From the NCBI RefSeq assembly GCF_003597395.2, contig NC_133769.1, positions 179,681,200 through 179,745,199 on the forward strand: 64,000 bases of DNA, in the 5' to 3' direction. A model generated the notes under the pieces. That model did not search any database. It was not told where the DNA came from and saw only the letters and a program-made list of their open reading frames with translations. Below, one piece after another: positions 23,422-35,854 of this stretch. Numbering within the stretch: the stretch's first letter is position 1; the number at the start of each line of letters is the position of its first letter. The translations under genes and the position numbers were made by a program. This DNA is from Chelonoidis abingdonii (lineage: Eukaryota; Chordata; Testudines; Testudinidae).

Positions 23422-25325
23422 GTCACAGCTGTACTTTACTGGTATTAGTTTATTCCACCCCCAAACAAAACAAGCTGTACTGGCAAAAGCACAGTTTTAC
23501 ATTTACACCAGGGTCTTGTGCTGCCACAGCTGTGTCAGTCAGGGATCACATCTCTTCACATCCCTGACCAGTATAGCTCTGCCATCAGAAGTCTGTAGTG
23601 CAGATATGGCCTTGGTGTTTTGCTTGCTCAGACTGCATCAGTATTTCTTCAGAGAAATGCAAGCAGCCTTAAAATCCTTCAGCCTAGTTGGCTTGGCCTT
23701 GACCTTTTTGGAAGTCCGTGCTTCAGTAAGATCTGTGGTTTATCTCCATAGATATGAAATCCTTTAACCCAAGCAGACTCGCTAAGGACTTCGAGTCCTT
23801 ACTTATGAGCCTTGTCTGAGTCCCTGTGGAGTTTGAATTTTGCTAGAGAGATAAGTGCATTAAACCCAGGTTCTGGGGCCAAGTTGTGTGTGATAGGAGG
23901 AGGCATTGTGTGGACTGAATCTTTCCCCAATATCATTGTTTTGTGCAATGTAAACAAAACAAATAAACCTGTTACACCTTTTGAGACTTTTCTGAAGTCC
24001 TACGTTTTTGTAGACCAGGCAAAGTTCTTAAAAACTCTGGCAGACTTCTTACAACTCAGCAAAAATTAGGATGGTCTTCATGAAGTCAGCTGAGTCGTGA
24101 CTAACCATTCTGATGTTTCTAGTTTGGCAATGAATAATTTAAAATTAGGGTTATTCATATGCTGTAGAAGTAGGGTTACATGTTTAAGTTTCTAACCTCA
24201 GTGTTTTGGAGGCATAACATCTTTTGCTTTGTTCTAAGAACCTGCAAAACTTGCCAAATATTATTTACACCTACATTTTCCAACTTCTCTAGCTCAAACA
24301 GCTTTTTCAATTTACGTCAGGTTAAAGAGGGGAGGGGAAAAATAGGACTTAAAATTGTAACCAGATTTCTGTGATAACTATGGAAAAGCTTTTATCATCC
24401 CATGACTGACTGACTGAATGTGGAACTTCAAGATAGTGTAAATTGGTGGCATATTTGATGCAATTGTAATTAAGCTGTGGGAGTCATTGCCACAAAATTG
24501 TTGAGGCCAAGAATTAGAGATTCAAAAAGGGATTGGATGTTTGTATGGATATCAAGAATATCCAGAGTTGTGATAATTAACAATACATTTTTTGGAAGCG
24601 CTACCAAGCCATGCACTAGCAAACCATTGCTTCAGCCAATCTCTATTCGTAATCAGGATGAAATTTAAATGGGGGACATATGCTACTGCATAGTTCTTAT
24701 ATCATCCTCTGAAGTAGGTAGTGCTGGCCACTGTTGGAGATGATACTGGACTGCTGGCCTGATCCAGTGTGGTAATTAGTATGTTCCCTCCCGGGTCTTA
24801 AACTGCTGCTCTTGATAAAAAGTAAATGTTTCCAGGTACATTTTGAATTTGCTTTCTGTACACCTTTTGTGGAATATTCTGCCTGCTCTTGAAATCCTAA
24901 TTACAATATAAAGATTATGATCAAATGAGTACATAACTCTCAGTGAAGAAGGTTCTGAAAAATACTCTGCAAATTTTACCACCAAATTTACAAATTACAG
25001 CTGGGGAGTGAGTGGTGTCTAAAGTTAGCCTAAATGTTTCTGTTCTAAGCCCTCTGTTTTTAAACAAACAACTTCTAATAGCAGAACTGAAATTTTTCAG
25101 GCTTGGTTTCTGTCTGGAAAGAGGTGGGGAAAAGTGGAGCAGTTTGTTTGACTTTTTTTCTTAAGTTTGAGCAGAAACAGTCAGCTGTTTTTGAGAATGG
25201 AAAAATATACTTGACCTATTACAAAATTTAGTGCAAAAACCATGGGGCTGAAATTTGGCAAATAAATGCCCTCCTTTGAGGGAAATTGCCTTTAAGCATT
25301 CAGTGAAAATTGGGTGCTTTCTCAT
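23422..25325. other. BCL9 intron DNA with a CR1 3' tail near 24.7 kb
   Basis: 'ggccactgttggagatgatactgg' and 'ctgatccagtgtgg' at about 24725-24785 are the 3' end of a CR1 copy in + orientation. The rest holds nothing I recognise. Confidence 0.5.
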
Positions 25326-25765
25326 CTTACCGAACTTACTCGTTCATAAACTGAATATTTTTGGTAAAATGTGACACATCAAAGAGCAGGGGTCAGCTTA
25401 TAAATGGTTCTACAGCAAAATTTGATGATTTTAAATTCTATGGAATCACTGAATTGAATATCTAATATATTGTTGTTTTGTTTACTTGGAGCGTCTGGCG
25501 CACCACTTCCTGCAGCTCCCATTGGCTGGAAACGGCGAACCATGGCCACAGAGAGCGGAGGGGCCCCATGTATGCAGACTCTTCAAGTAAACAAAACATC
25601 CTGACCTGCCAGCGGCTTACCCTAATGGGCTGGAAGCCAAAGTTTTCCAACCCCTGAAATATAGGGTTGGCTTATGAAAGGGTCATACAGTTTTTGCTAT
25701 TTTACCTATCCATTTTTGGTGGTTGGCTTATAAATGAACGGACTAATGAACAAGTATATACAGTA
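25326..25765. mobile_element. Non-autonomous DNA element with TACTCGTTCATAA ends
   Basis: The left end TACTCGTTCATAAACTGAA and the inverse of the right end (TACTTGTTCATTAG, later CGTTCATTTATAAGCC) are related, with a short extra segment in the right arm. Internal copies of 'ggcttataaatg' and 'ggcttatgaaagggtcata' are typical of this reptile family. A central insert at 25480-25600 carries an inverted pair 'gtttacttggag' and 'cttcaagtaaac'. A Tc1/mariner assignment is tentative. Confidence 0.5.
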
Positions 25766-26159
25766 ATACTTTTTTTTTAAGCACTCTTACCAGTGTTCTA
25801 TAGGACTATAATAGACTTCACTAGTAACTCAACTTCGTATTGAATAGAGCCCTTGCCTCAATCCATTTGAAGTTATGAGCAGCTGCAGTGCAGATGTAGC
25901 TAAATTAGCTATGCACTCAGCTTTTCTTCAAACTTTGGAATACGCTGAACTGGGTTTGTTCCATTTCCGTATGTTTCAGGGAGCTATAGGCCTGGTGAAA
26001 AGGTTTCTGACTGTGTCCCCAAAACGTCTCCTTAACCTGCCTGAGGGAATGTGCATACGATCTGGAGCCAGGAAGTTCTAAGTTCTTGGCTCATCTTTTC
26101 ACTTGGCTGGTCTTTATTCTCTGTACTTCATGACTCTTGCACTTGCCCAACTATCATTA

Positions 26160-26300
26160 CCCCATTGTCTAGACAGGGTTAGTGAGGCCCAGAGACTTTT
26201 ACTTAGCTAAGATTACATAGGAAGGTTTCATCTAGCAATAATCACGCCTCGGATTAACCTCATTAGTAATGCTGTGAACAGAACCCAGAACTCTTGTAAT
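26160..26300 (-). repeat. MIR-like SINE fragment, minus strand
   Basis: 'gaggcccagagacttttacttagctaagattacatagg' corresponds to the MIR core read in reverse (the 'gaggcacagagaggttaag...' block). It is short and divergent. Confidence 0.5.
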
Positions 26301-26302
26301 AT

Positions 26303-26400
26303 AGAATCACAGAATCTTAGAAATGTAGAGCTGGAAGGGACATTGAGAGATGTGGCTGGACAATTACCTAGGCCATCCCTGGCAGTTTCTGCTCATATTT
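26303..26400 (-). repeat. CR1 LINE 3'-end fragment, minus strand
   Basis: 'tagaatcacagaatcttaga' followed by 'gagctggaagggac' is the inverse of the CR1 3' tail (tccagctc...tctatgattcta). Confidence 0.65.
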
Positions 26401-26629
26401 TATCCACTAGATCACAGTGCTCCAGAAAAAATACCTTAAATCTCTGTGCTTAGTTAGGCTGTCTGTAAAATGGAGCAACTAGTACTTTTTCCCTTTTATC
26501 AAGTGCTTTGAATTCTACAGGTGAGAAAATCCTAATGCCAGAGCATTAATTACTTTAATGATTTATATATTTTATGCCACATGAAAATTAAAAGCATTGC
26601 ATAAGAGTTAACTCTGAGGCCCATTTTAC

Positions 26630-26725
26630 AGATAGTGCTGTAGTGAGCTGTGCAGATAGTGGCATGATTTGTTGTATGACCTTGGGGAAGTGTTTTCATA
26701 TCCCCATTTGTCTTAAACAGTGATT
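26630..26725 (+). repeat. MIR-like SINE fragment
   Basis: 'tgtatgaccttggggaagtg' followed by 'ccccatttgtcttaaa' matches the conserved MIR core region in + orientation. Confidence 0.45.
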
Positions 26726-27593
26726 TAATATTTATTGACATACACATCTGGGTGTGTTTGAGGATTAATTAGGAGTGTTTGCACAGTTAATTGAAAAGAC
26801 AGCTTTATTTCATTGGTGAAGTAGTAAAAACCTCTCTGTAGTAGGGGTTGTTATACTGGAAAAGTTGTGGCAACTTTCTTTTGAGTAGCTCACTACTCTT
26901 CAAAAATTTCAACTATTGAGTTGAAATTATCCAGACTTCTTGTTCTTTTATGTTGGGGGTGGAGTAGAGAATTTGAGACAAAATGGTTAAACTGCTTTTG
27001 AGGAGAAAAATATTTTTTTTTTTTTTAAACAAAATCTTACAAACTTTTTTTGGTTAGGGATAGAAAGTTGAAATTGTCAGAGAAATAGAGCCATTGAGCA
27101 GAAATGCTTCTGAATATTCCCCTTAAACTAGTTTTGCCTTGCCTTTGAAAATAGCACTCTGTGTATGCAGTACAGTTGATGCTTTGAAGTACTTCAGGTT
27201 TTGCTGTGCATGTGTATTATGCAGTGTATCCTTGCAGCAAACTGGGGCACTGGTTCAGTAATTAATGGCCCCTACCACTTACTGCAACACTTGGACTTTC
27301 CTTGGAGGAGATGGTCTATCCACAAGCTGATCAATCCCTCCCCTTTGTGGCTTGTGAGAGATGACAAGATCACAGTTTGATGTGTTATGCCTGCAGACTC
27401 TCTTCATATCTTTCATTCTAGAAACTTAGTGACTGGCTGCCAAAATGAATAGCAAAAGCACTTGCCACTTTCCATACCTGGCTGATACATGCCTCATTCC
27501 TTCTGTTTAAACAATGCAGTGGTATTGTGTTGCATACTGAGGAACAAGAAGGCTTCTTCACTTCAGTTGCTCCCACCCTCGCATCCCCTATTC

Positions 27594-27909
27594 AAGGGGT
27601 GCCCAACCTGTGGTCCACGGGCCGTACACTGCGTACCAGAGCATTTCATGAGGCCTACAGTCTGCTTCAACACCGTATACTAATGGCTGATTCATTAGCG
27701 TTTTGTCGTCATGTTATACAAGTATGTAAATAGGTTGTTCCTATGTATAGCATTGTCTATCCAAATACATACAAAACAAGGTGAACTTAAAATATAAATC
27801 AATACAAGTAACTTTAAATCTTATTAAAATAGGTAGAATCAGTTTGGCCCACACAAGATTGCGCTTAGGTTTATGCGACCCGCCTGTGTAATAAGGTTGA
27901 GCACCACTG
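27594..27909. mobile_element. hAT MITE with a 7-of-8 target duplication
   Basis: The ends AAGGGGTGCCCAACCTG and GGTTGAGCACCACTG form the inverted repeat. Flanks CCCTATTC (27586-27593) and CCTTATTC (27910-27917) differ at one base. The AT-rich interior has no coding capacity. It is 316 bp and lies in a BCL9 intron. Confidence 0.78.
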
Positions 27910-27917
27910 CCTTATTC

Positions 27918-29582
27918 TGTTACGTTGACTCTAGTTTCCTACCAATGTTTCATGTTTGAGCTGATTGTTTTTTTCTTTTCCATGTAGTTTTGACCTGTCC
28001 TGAAGTTTGAGCTGAAATGTTAAATATCTTTTAGTCTGGTGAGTGACTTCCTTTTTGGGGGCAAAAAGAGGTCACCCCTGGCTTCAAGCCTGTTTCTTGC
28101 CTCATTGTGAAGAAGGAGCTAGAATTTGGAGGTGAAGATGTGGAAGCCTGCATAGGCAACATATTTGCATAGCTCCTAGTTCTGGATGAGCTACTGTTCA
28201 AAGACCAGGGCTACCTGCTGGACATCTATGTATTATGTTGACTGAGATTAACTTTGAGCTGCAGACATAATTTGTTAAGCCTCAGAGGCCCTGTCTGCAT
28301 TAGGGAAATGTAACAAACATTTTTCCTGTTTGCTGCTAATAGCAGTTTGGTTCCACTGATGTTAACATTATTGGCAGCAACTGAAGTCCATTAAGGCTGG
28401 GATATTAAGGATGGTTAGGTGACACTGGGCCTAAAAATGCTAGCAGCTGCTTGTCTGCTCATGAGTTTCAAAAAACATAGCTAACACTGGTGGAATTGCA
28501 ATGGAGTTAGCAACAATGGGAAACATTTGCAGAACTTTCTTGGTGCACACATGATGAGTGTGTGTCGTAGCCTGGCTCGCACTTCTACACAGCCAAAAAA
28601 CCCCAAAACCCTCGTGGCTGTGAGTCCCAGAACCTGGGTCAGCTGATTTTAGCCCTGCACCATGAGACCAAAGTAGCAATGTAGATGTTCGGCCTCAGAC
28701 TGTAGCCCAGGCTCCGAGACCCAGCCTCACTTCCTGGATTTCTGAGCCTGGGCTCCAGTCTGAGCCCTACTTTTAGTCCTGCAGTGTGAGCAAGTCAGTT
28801 GATCCAGGCTCTGAGACTTGCTATGTGTTTTTGTTGTTGCTGTTGCTGCTGTGTAGATGTATCTTAGGTGGCTTCTGGAGCAGGTAAACTGCATCAGTGG
28901 TTGTTGGGAGATAATTGAACAATATATTACAGGGGATAGTGTCAACTCAAAATCTAGTAACTTCAAAATGAATTGAAAGTAACTGTAGATACTATTCCTA
29001 CCCCTGAATCGCTTGGCAATTTTTGTGTCTCTTTAGGTCTTTGGATATCTGTCTTGTGTAGAGAAACTGTCCAGTCATGCTCATTCTTAGTCCTGTACAG
29101 TTAGTGTTGTAAAATGTACAATTTTAAAAAGACGTTTTTTAAAAAAAACATAATCTTACCTGCTATTGCAAGCAATACCTTTTAATGTTACCAATAATAT
29201 TACTGAAAATTAGAAGATTAGAGGAAAATATGCAGAAAATAATTAATACTCACTTAGTTCAGAAGAGCTTGTTCTATATTCTTTTAATTATCAAGCTGTA
29301 CACATACCTATAGTTAGTAAATGCATGATCTTGTTGCCCCCTCCTTAGTCCCACCTTACACAATATACTCCCTACTGTTTGGCACCTCCATCTGTTTTGT
29401 TGCATCTAAAATTACATGTGGGCAAATTCTTGTGCTTGTGAGAAAAGTCTTACTGAAATAAATAAGGCTCTCTGCATGAATGAAGTTTCAGGACTGGAGT
29501 CCTGAATTGTAAACTCTTTTGGGTAGGGACCCAGTCTTTGTACTACACCGCACAACAACTAGCACACATCTTGATACTACAA
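27918..29582. other. BCL9 intron DNA with a decayed MITE at about 28.56-28.87 kb
   Basis: The stretch 28560-28870 has 'cccaggctccgagacc', 'gagcctgggctccagtctgagccc' and a final 'tgtgtagatgtatctta', resembling the interior and end of the MITE at 10107-10370. It also has a GTT/GCT-rich run at about 28830-28850. No exon was seen. Confidence 0.45.
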
Positions 29583-29915
29583 CAGCAGTTCTCAAGCTTT
29601 AGCAACCTGAGGACCTCCATTTTGATTTAAAATTTTTCACAGAAGCACCCCCACTCAGCCCCAGACCCTGCCCCCACTCGACCCCTGCCCCTCCTCTTCT
29701 GCGCCTCTTTCTGCCCTTTCCCCTCAGCGCACCCCACCTTGCTCCTCCCAGCATCTCCTGCAGGCTGGGGAACAGCGGGTCCCTGGTGTGCAGAAGGTGC
29801 TGGTAGGGAGGGGAAGGAATTGAGGGAGGAAAGGGGAGAAGTTGATCAGCAGGGCCCGCAGGCCCTCTGCAGTACCCCTGCAGTGCCCTCACTAACCCCA
29901 CTTTGAGAAAAGCTG
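29583..29915. mobile_element. hAT MITE with CAGCAGTTCTCAAGC ends
   Basis: The ends CAGCAGTTCTCAAGCTTT and ACTTTGAGAAAAGCTG pair as a hAT TIR. Flanks TACTACAA and GACTATAA match at 6 of 8 bases. The C-rich interior gives a minus-strand shadow ORF of 115 codons. It is 333 bp. Confidence 0.7.
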
Positions 29916-30439
29916 GACTATAATAACAACTAAGTTTTAAATCCAATGATTATTGTGCTGGGCTTCCTGTTCCATCCAAACCTTCCCACCCCACTGCCAC
30001 CAATACATCACCATGCACAGCTGAAAATGGAAGTTGGTTAAATCCATGGGTGTGTTCTCTAAGGCATTTCACAAAAGGGAAAACATTCTGTGTGTCTACA
30101 TGGCAGTATGTGATGGGACAACTTGGGCAAATAGCTTGAAAAGATAAGAGAGTAGGCAGTGAAGAGACCCTTGTAGAGGAAGGGAATTTTACCGTACAAA
30201 TATCATAGTATACGTATTTATCAGTACTTTTCCGGTTTGCATGATGTGGCATCAGCAACTGAGATGACTGCACTTCCCTCAAGGTCGAGGTGGTTATAGG
30301 AATCCCAGCCACCACATCTGCTCTGTATGGATTCTAGGGATGAGGAAAGGTTGGTCCTCTGGTTAATGCCCCTACACACAGGAAAAGCAGCAGAGAATGG
30401 GTGAGGAACATGAAAGAAGACTTAGAAGAAAGGCAGAAG
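29916..30439. other. BCL9 intron DNA, nothing recognised
   Basis: A minus-strand ORF of 121 codons (29950-30315) carries no recognisable motif and is not supported as a gene. Confidence 0.4.
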
Positions 30440-31360
30440 GTATGTCTTCCCTGCAGAGTACACCTGGGTAATCCAAGCCCACCTGCCAGCATCTACACTG
30501 TGGAGCCACATATGACTCAGCCCCATCTAGCTGCATCCACACTGGTGCTGCCGTAATCCAGGTTAGGTGCTAATATTTCTGGGGATATATCCCATGGTTC
30601 TTAGAATTGCACTGAGTTGAGCTGCTCTAGGAATTATTTCACAGTGTCTTGTGAGAAAACTTCTGTCCTTCCCAAGCCCTTGTGTGGAAATGGTGTTAGC
30701 CTGCCATTAAAGTATTTCCGGTTCTGCAGGCTGCTCACTTTTGTCTGTTCCACCTGTGCCAAGGCATGGATCCAGTTTGTGGGCAAAGACCTGTTCCTGC
30801 GTTTGGCACTGTTCATGCAGCAGGTTGTAGATGGTGGTCATGATAGAGGATGCAGTGGCTTGTGTCTGACATGATGGTGGAGACAGCTAGTATAGGTTGC
30901 AGTAGCTGTGGATTTCCCCGCTGTAGACTGGTGGTTCTTTGCAAGACCACAAGCACAGAGTTGGGGGAAATACCTTATCATGCAGATCTGGGAGGGCTTA
31001 GAATTTCCTCATGAGGAGAGCTATGTTCATTGAGCGGTGTGAAGAGCTTGCCTTGATTCTTTAGTGCCAGGACAATCAGATGGGGGAGGCGAGGCCCTGC
31101 CAGTCCATCTGAAAGCTGTCTACCGAAGACTGTTACATGTTGGTTGGCTAATCAGTTTGATATTGGTAAATAGACTGTTTGGTGCTGTTGTGGTTGAAGA
31201 GCAGTTACTGCTGCATTATTTACCCTTGGGTGACGTACATTGCTAACATCCGTGAAATAATTAACTTTGTGACAAAATGGGTTCCTGAACTGCACTGCAC
31301 CCCATCCATATAGTGCACATGCCCATTGTCTTCTGACCTTAAAGGACACATGAATATGGC
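30440..31360 (-). pseudogene. Coding-like remnant of an unidentified mobile element
   Basis: On the minus strand an open stretch runs from 31349 to about 30985, interrupted by one stop near 31152. It gives roughly 120 codons and includes the words GWGAVQFRNPFCHKVNYFTD and TALQPQQHQTVYLPISN. Near 30440 a 'gtatgtcttccctgcagagta' end resembles the Harbinger-like MITE termini seen elsewhere. I do not recognise the protein. A decayed Harbinger-type element (accessory or transposase ORF) is one reading, based only on the end sequence and the clean frame. Confidence 0.35.
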
Positions 31361-32322
31361 AGATTTAAACAAAAGGCAGACTTTTAATGTACTCAGAGAA
31401 TGGGTAGGTAAGGTCCCATGGAAAGGAAATCTAAGGTAAAAAGGAGTTTAGGAGAGCTGGCAATTTCTCAGGCAGTATTAAAGGCACAAAGCAAACTGTC
31501 CCGATGTGAAGGAAAGAATAGTAAGAGGCCAATATGGCTCCATCAGGAGCTCTTTAGTGACCTGAAAATCAAAAAGGAATTCTGTGGAAACATGGACAGA
31601 TTGTGAAGGAGGAGCACAAAAGAGTAGCTTGGGCATGTAGAGACAAAATCCAAAATGCCTAAGGGACAGAACGAATTACACCAGGAAGGGTGGTAATAAG
31701 CAATAAGAATAGGTTCTGTAGATATATTAGGAACAAGAGAAAGACAAAGGAATGTGTAGGTCCACTATCTAGTGGGAAAGGAGGGCTAATGGATGACAAC
31801 AACAAGAAAGCAGAGGTATTTTATGTCTGTTTTGCTTCAGTCTTGATTAAAATGTTAATGGTGACTCGACGTTTAATACAATTAATATTAACAAGGGGGA
31901 ATGAACACAAGCTAGAACAGAAATAACAGATCAAAGAATGTTTAGATAAGTTAGATGTATTCATGTCAGCAGAGTCTGACAAAATTAATCCTAGGGTCCG
32001 TAAGGAACTAGCTGAAGCAGTCTTGGAACCATTAGCAATTTTATCTTCAAGAACTCATGGAGGACAGGTGAGGTCTTAAAGGACTGGAGAAGAGCAAACA
32101 TAGTGGGGAGTTATAAACTAGTTAACGTAACTTCAATACCTGGAAAGATACTGGAACAAATGATTAAACAATCAGTTTGTAGGCACCTAGAGGATAACAG
32201 GGTGATAGTAATAGCGAGCATAGATTAGTCAAGAACAATCATGCCATGCCAAATCCGTTTCCTTCTTTGATAGGGTTACTGACTTAGTAGATAGGAGGGA
32301 AGCAATAGATGTGACATTGTAG

Positions 32323-34198
32323 GGCGTTCGTGGGTCCTTCCATATCTGTCAGGGCGGGAGACCACACTTCTTGCTACGATCTCTCCTGGAGCAACTCAGT
32401 CTGGAGGGTGGTGGAGTGGAGGCAAGGGTGGGAGGAGTCACTTGGTTCTATCCTGCAGCTGGCTGAGCAGCAGGGAGTCTATAAACCCAGGGCCCTCAAT
32501 CAGGGTGGGGCAGCCAGCAGTTACTGGTCCTGGCTGATAATCAGTCAAGGCAGCAATTTATCTGCCTGGGGCCCTCAATCAGGGCAGGCAATCCACAGTT
32601 AACAGTTCTGGTTGAGTCTACGCAGAGCAACACAGCTATTCGGGGGGGAATTAGCTCTTGGCAGGAGCTACAGCCAAACCTGTCTGGTGCCCTAACTCTG
32701 GCAGGTGCCAGATCAATACAGGCCTTGTCATAAATAGATAGCTAAGGGTTAATGTTTCTTTCACCTGTAAAGGGTTAACAAAGGAAACCAAATACCTGAC
32801 CAGAGGACCAATCAGGAAACTGGATTTTTCAAAGTCAGGGAGGGAATTTTTGGGACCTGAGTCTTTTGTCTGTCTCTCGGCTGTGAGAAGGTTCTTTCTA
32901 TCTTCTAATCTTCTGTTTCCAAATTGTAAGTACAGGTAGAAAAACAATATAGGCTTTTATGTTGTTTTGGTTGTATTTATGTGTGCAGCTTGCTGGAATG
33001 TTTCAAATTGGATTTCTTTTTGAATCAGACTGTTTATTCATATTTTCTTATAAGCAATAGCCCTGTATTATTGTCGTCTTGATACAGAGAAATTTTGATG
33101 TCTTTTTTCTTTCTTTTTTTATATAAGCTTTCTTTTTAAGACTTGTTTGAGGTTTCTCTCTGGGTAGGCTAAGGAATGAAGGGGACAGGAATTCTCTTGT
33201 GTTAGATCTATGGAGGGTAAGCTCTGCAGCACCAGGGAATTGATGGGAGAGGGAAGAGAGAGAATCATTTTCTGTTTCCTTGTATTGGGGTTTGTCTCTT
33301 TGTGGAATAGAGGAGACATGCTTCTTAGTATTGTGATGTAAAGAGATTGCATCCATACTCCCAGGTTAGCCCAGAGAGGAAAGTCTGGATGGGAGAGGGA
33401 GGGAAGGGAAGTGGGTTATTTCCCTTGCCGGTAAGACTCAGAGCTTCTGGGTCTTGGGGTCCCTCCAGGGGAAAGTTTGGGGGACCAGAGCGAGGCAGGC
33501 GCTGTAATTCCTGTCTGGTGGCAGCGAGATAAGATCCAAGCTGGTAATTAAGCTTGGAGGTTCATGCTAGGCACCCACATTTTGAACGCTAAGGTCCAGA
33601 TTTGGGAAAGATGCTTATGATAGCCTCATGGCCTAACAGGGCAGACTGCCACCCTCCAGGGATGGGTGGCCAGGGTAGGGGGACGTAAGCCCTCCCACGT
33701 AACTGCGTACAAGCCCAGGGCACTATGAATGGCAGAGTGGTCTGCCACTGGGTCAGCGGGGATCCTCCCACAACATGCTGGCTGGCTTACAATCAGTCCC
33801 ACAGCCAAACCCTGTTCGGCTTCCCTGGACTCCTTCCTACCCTCCCAGTCCTGGGGTACCTGAGTTCCGGGGTTGTCCTCCGTCTCACTTGGGTAAACAG
33901 CAAGTGGCAGCCCCATCAGCGTGTTGGTGTCTGGTAGCTCTGGCAGCCCTTCCGGGTCTCGGGCATGGTGGCAGCCTCCATCGTCTTCAAGCTGCACTAG
34001 CAGGGGAGAGATGTCCTTGTCCTCCGACAGCTCTCCCCAAACTGAGCTAGACAGCTGGTCTTTTATAGTTCCGGTTCCTTTCTCACCCCTCTGCATCCAT
34101 CAGGGTGACCGCAGGTGTCCCAGCTCTGCCCACCAGGAGGGGCTTCTCGGTCTCTCAGGGCGGGAGACCATGGTCCCTCTCTACTAAAAAAAATCAAG
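32323..34198. mobile_element. Unclassified insertion inside CR1 copy A
   Basis: CR1 text stops at about 32322 and resumes at about 34199. Inside, apart from a solo LTR, the DNA is GC-rich and not CR1. The 16-mer TCAGGGCGGGAGACCA occurs near both borders as direct repeats (32349-32364 and 34155-34170), which suggests a repeat-bounded element or two related copies. The minus strand shows a TATAAAA-type box near 34060 and an open stretch of 156 codons (33626-34096) with no domain I know. The family and exact edges remain unresolved. Confidence 0.5.
32726..33622. mobile_element. Solo LTR, third level of nesting
   Basis: It begins TGTCATAA and ends TTATGATA, an inverted pair with one change. GCCT occurs directly on both sides (32722-32725 and 33623-33626), consistent with a short target duplication. 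There is no internal gag/pol text, so it is a solo LTR of 897 bp. The same LTR start occurs at 63892. The class (gypsy-like or retrovirus-like) cannot be decided from this. Confidence 0.65.
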
Positions 34199-35270
34199 AT
34201 ATCTGTAATGTTTTTGATGCAGTCGCACATTACATTTACATAAACAAAGCAGGGAAATTGTTCTAGATGAAATGACTATAAGGCAGGTGACCAAATGGTT
34301 GAAAAACTGTACTCAGAGAGTAGTTATCAGTGGTTCACTGTCAAACTGTGAAGGCATATCTAGTGGGATTCCACAGCAGTCTGTTCTGGGTCAGGCACTA
34401 ATCAATATTTTCATTAATGATTTGGAGGGGTTGCTAGCACTTTGGAGGACAGGACTGGAATTCAAAATGGCTGATTAAATTAGAGAATTGGTTTGAAATC
34501 AACAAGATGAAATTCCATAAAGATAAGTGCAAAGTACTTAAGAAGGAAAAATCAAATGCACAAACACAGAAGTGGAATAACTGGCTCTAGGCAGTAGTCT
34601 TGCAGAAAAGCATTTGGAGGTTGTAGTAGATCACAAATTGAATATGAGCTACAAAGTGATGTAGCTACAAAAAAAGCTAATGTGCTGGGGTGTATTAACA
34701 AGGAGTGTCATGTAAGATGCAGGAGTTAATTATTCCTACAGTGCTCTGCTTGGCGCTGGTGAGGCCTCAGCTGGAGTATAGTGCCCAGTTTTGGGCACCA
34801 CAGTTTTGAGATGTGCAGAGAGTCCAGAGGAGAGTGACAAAAATGATAAAAGGCTTAGAAAATCTGACCTATGAGGAAAGGTTAACAAAATTAGGTATGT
34901 TTAGTCTTGAGAAAAGAAGACTGAGGGGGGACATAACAGTTTTTAAGTATGTTAAGGGCATGTTATAAAGATGGTGGTCATCACTTGTTCTCCATGCCTA
35001 CTGAAGGGAATACAAAAAGTAATTGGCTTAATCTACCACAAGGAAGATTTAGGTTAAATATTAACAATCCTGATAGAAAGTTTTTCTTCAAGCATTGGAA
35101 TAGGATTCCAAATGAGGTTGTGGAATTCCAGTCATGGGAACTTTTTAAGAACAACTTAAACAAACACCTGTCAGGGATGGTCTAGGTACACTTGGTCCCA
35201 TCCCAGTGAAAGGGGATGGATTAGATGACCTCTCAAGTTTCCTTCTAGCCCTAAATTTCTATGATTTAAT

Positions 35271-35854
35271 GGCAACCAGAAATACTGCTATATTGCTATT
35301 CATGCCTTAGTTGATCAACAAAGGACATTCCTGATCACCACTGTAGAATGCACCAGCTGGTACATGACACCAGGGTGCTCAGGAGATCTGGTTTTAATCT
35401 GTTTGGACAAGAAGGGTGATTATTGACAGGATGCCTATGTCCACTGTTATTTTAGGGGACTTAGCCTATTCTCTACTGCTTTGGCTCATGAAGTCATAGC
35501 CTGATTTTTAGACCACGGGGCAGAAGTTTTAATTAAACACTGAGCAGTTGCAGGATGGTGGTAGGATGTGCATTTGGCTGACTGAAGGCAAGGTGGTGCT
35601 GCCTACAAACCCATTTGGATGCCAGTGTGCCCAGTGCTATTCGTACTATTTGAGACTGCAGGACACAACACAAAATATGTGAAGATAAAGGGGAGGGCTT
35701 TTGCTAGAAGTGGGTTCAATATATTCTTGCCTCTATACGTAACCAGAAGATGAACCTCTGATCACTGGGGCTGGATCTAGGAGAGCAGGGGAAGTAAGAG
35801 ATGCCCTGCATGCCCACACCCTCACATTGCATGGGGAATTGTGATGCTGTATAG
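35271..35854. other. BCL9 intron DNA between CR1 A and a MITE
   Basis: No exon or bounded element was recognised. Confidence 0.4.

Larger units (their letters stand above)
31398..35270 (+). mobile_element. CR1 LINE copy A, 5'-truncated and split by insertions
   Basis: It starts within the linker between endonuclease and RT (GKVPWKGNLR-like text at 31405) and shows RT blocks such as QECLDKLDVF. It continues after the interruption with VTKWLKNCTQRVVISGS and QSVLGQALINIFINDLEG. It ends with FRLNINNPDRKFFFKHWNRI and the CR1 3' tail at about 35222-35265. About 1.87 kb of foreign DNA (32323-34198) separates the halves within the RT region, next to where 'SKAFDTVSH' should be encoded. Frames are broken throughout and the copy is inactive. 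Confidence 0.8.

Noticed and set aside
33626..34096. Minus-strand ORF of 156 codons as a host gene
   Set aside because: It lies inside a nested insertion in CR1 and is interrupted by no exon structure. It is kept only as part of an unclassified element.
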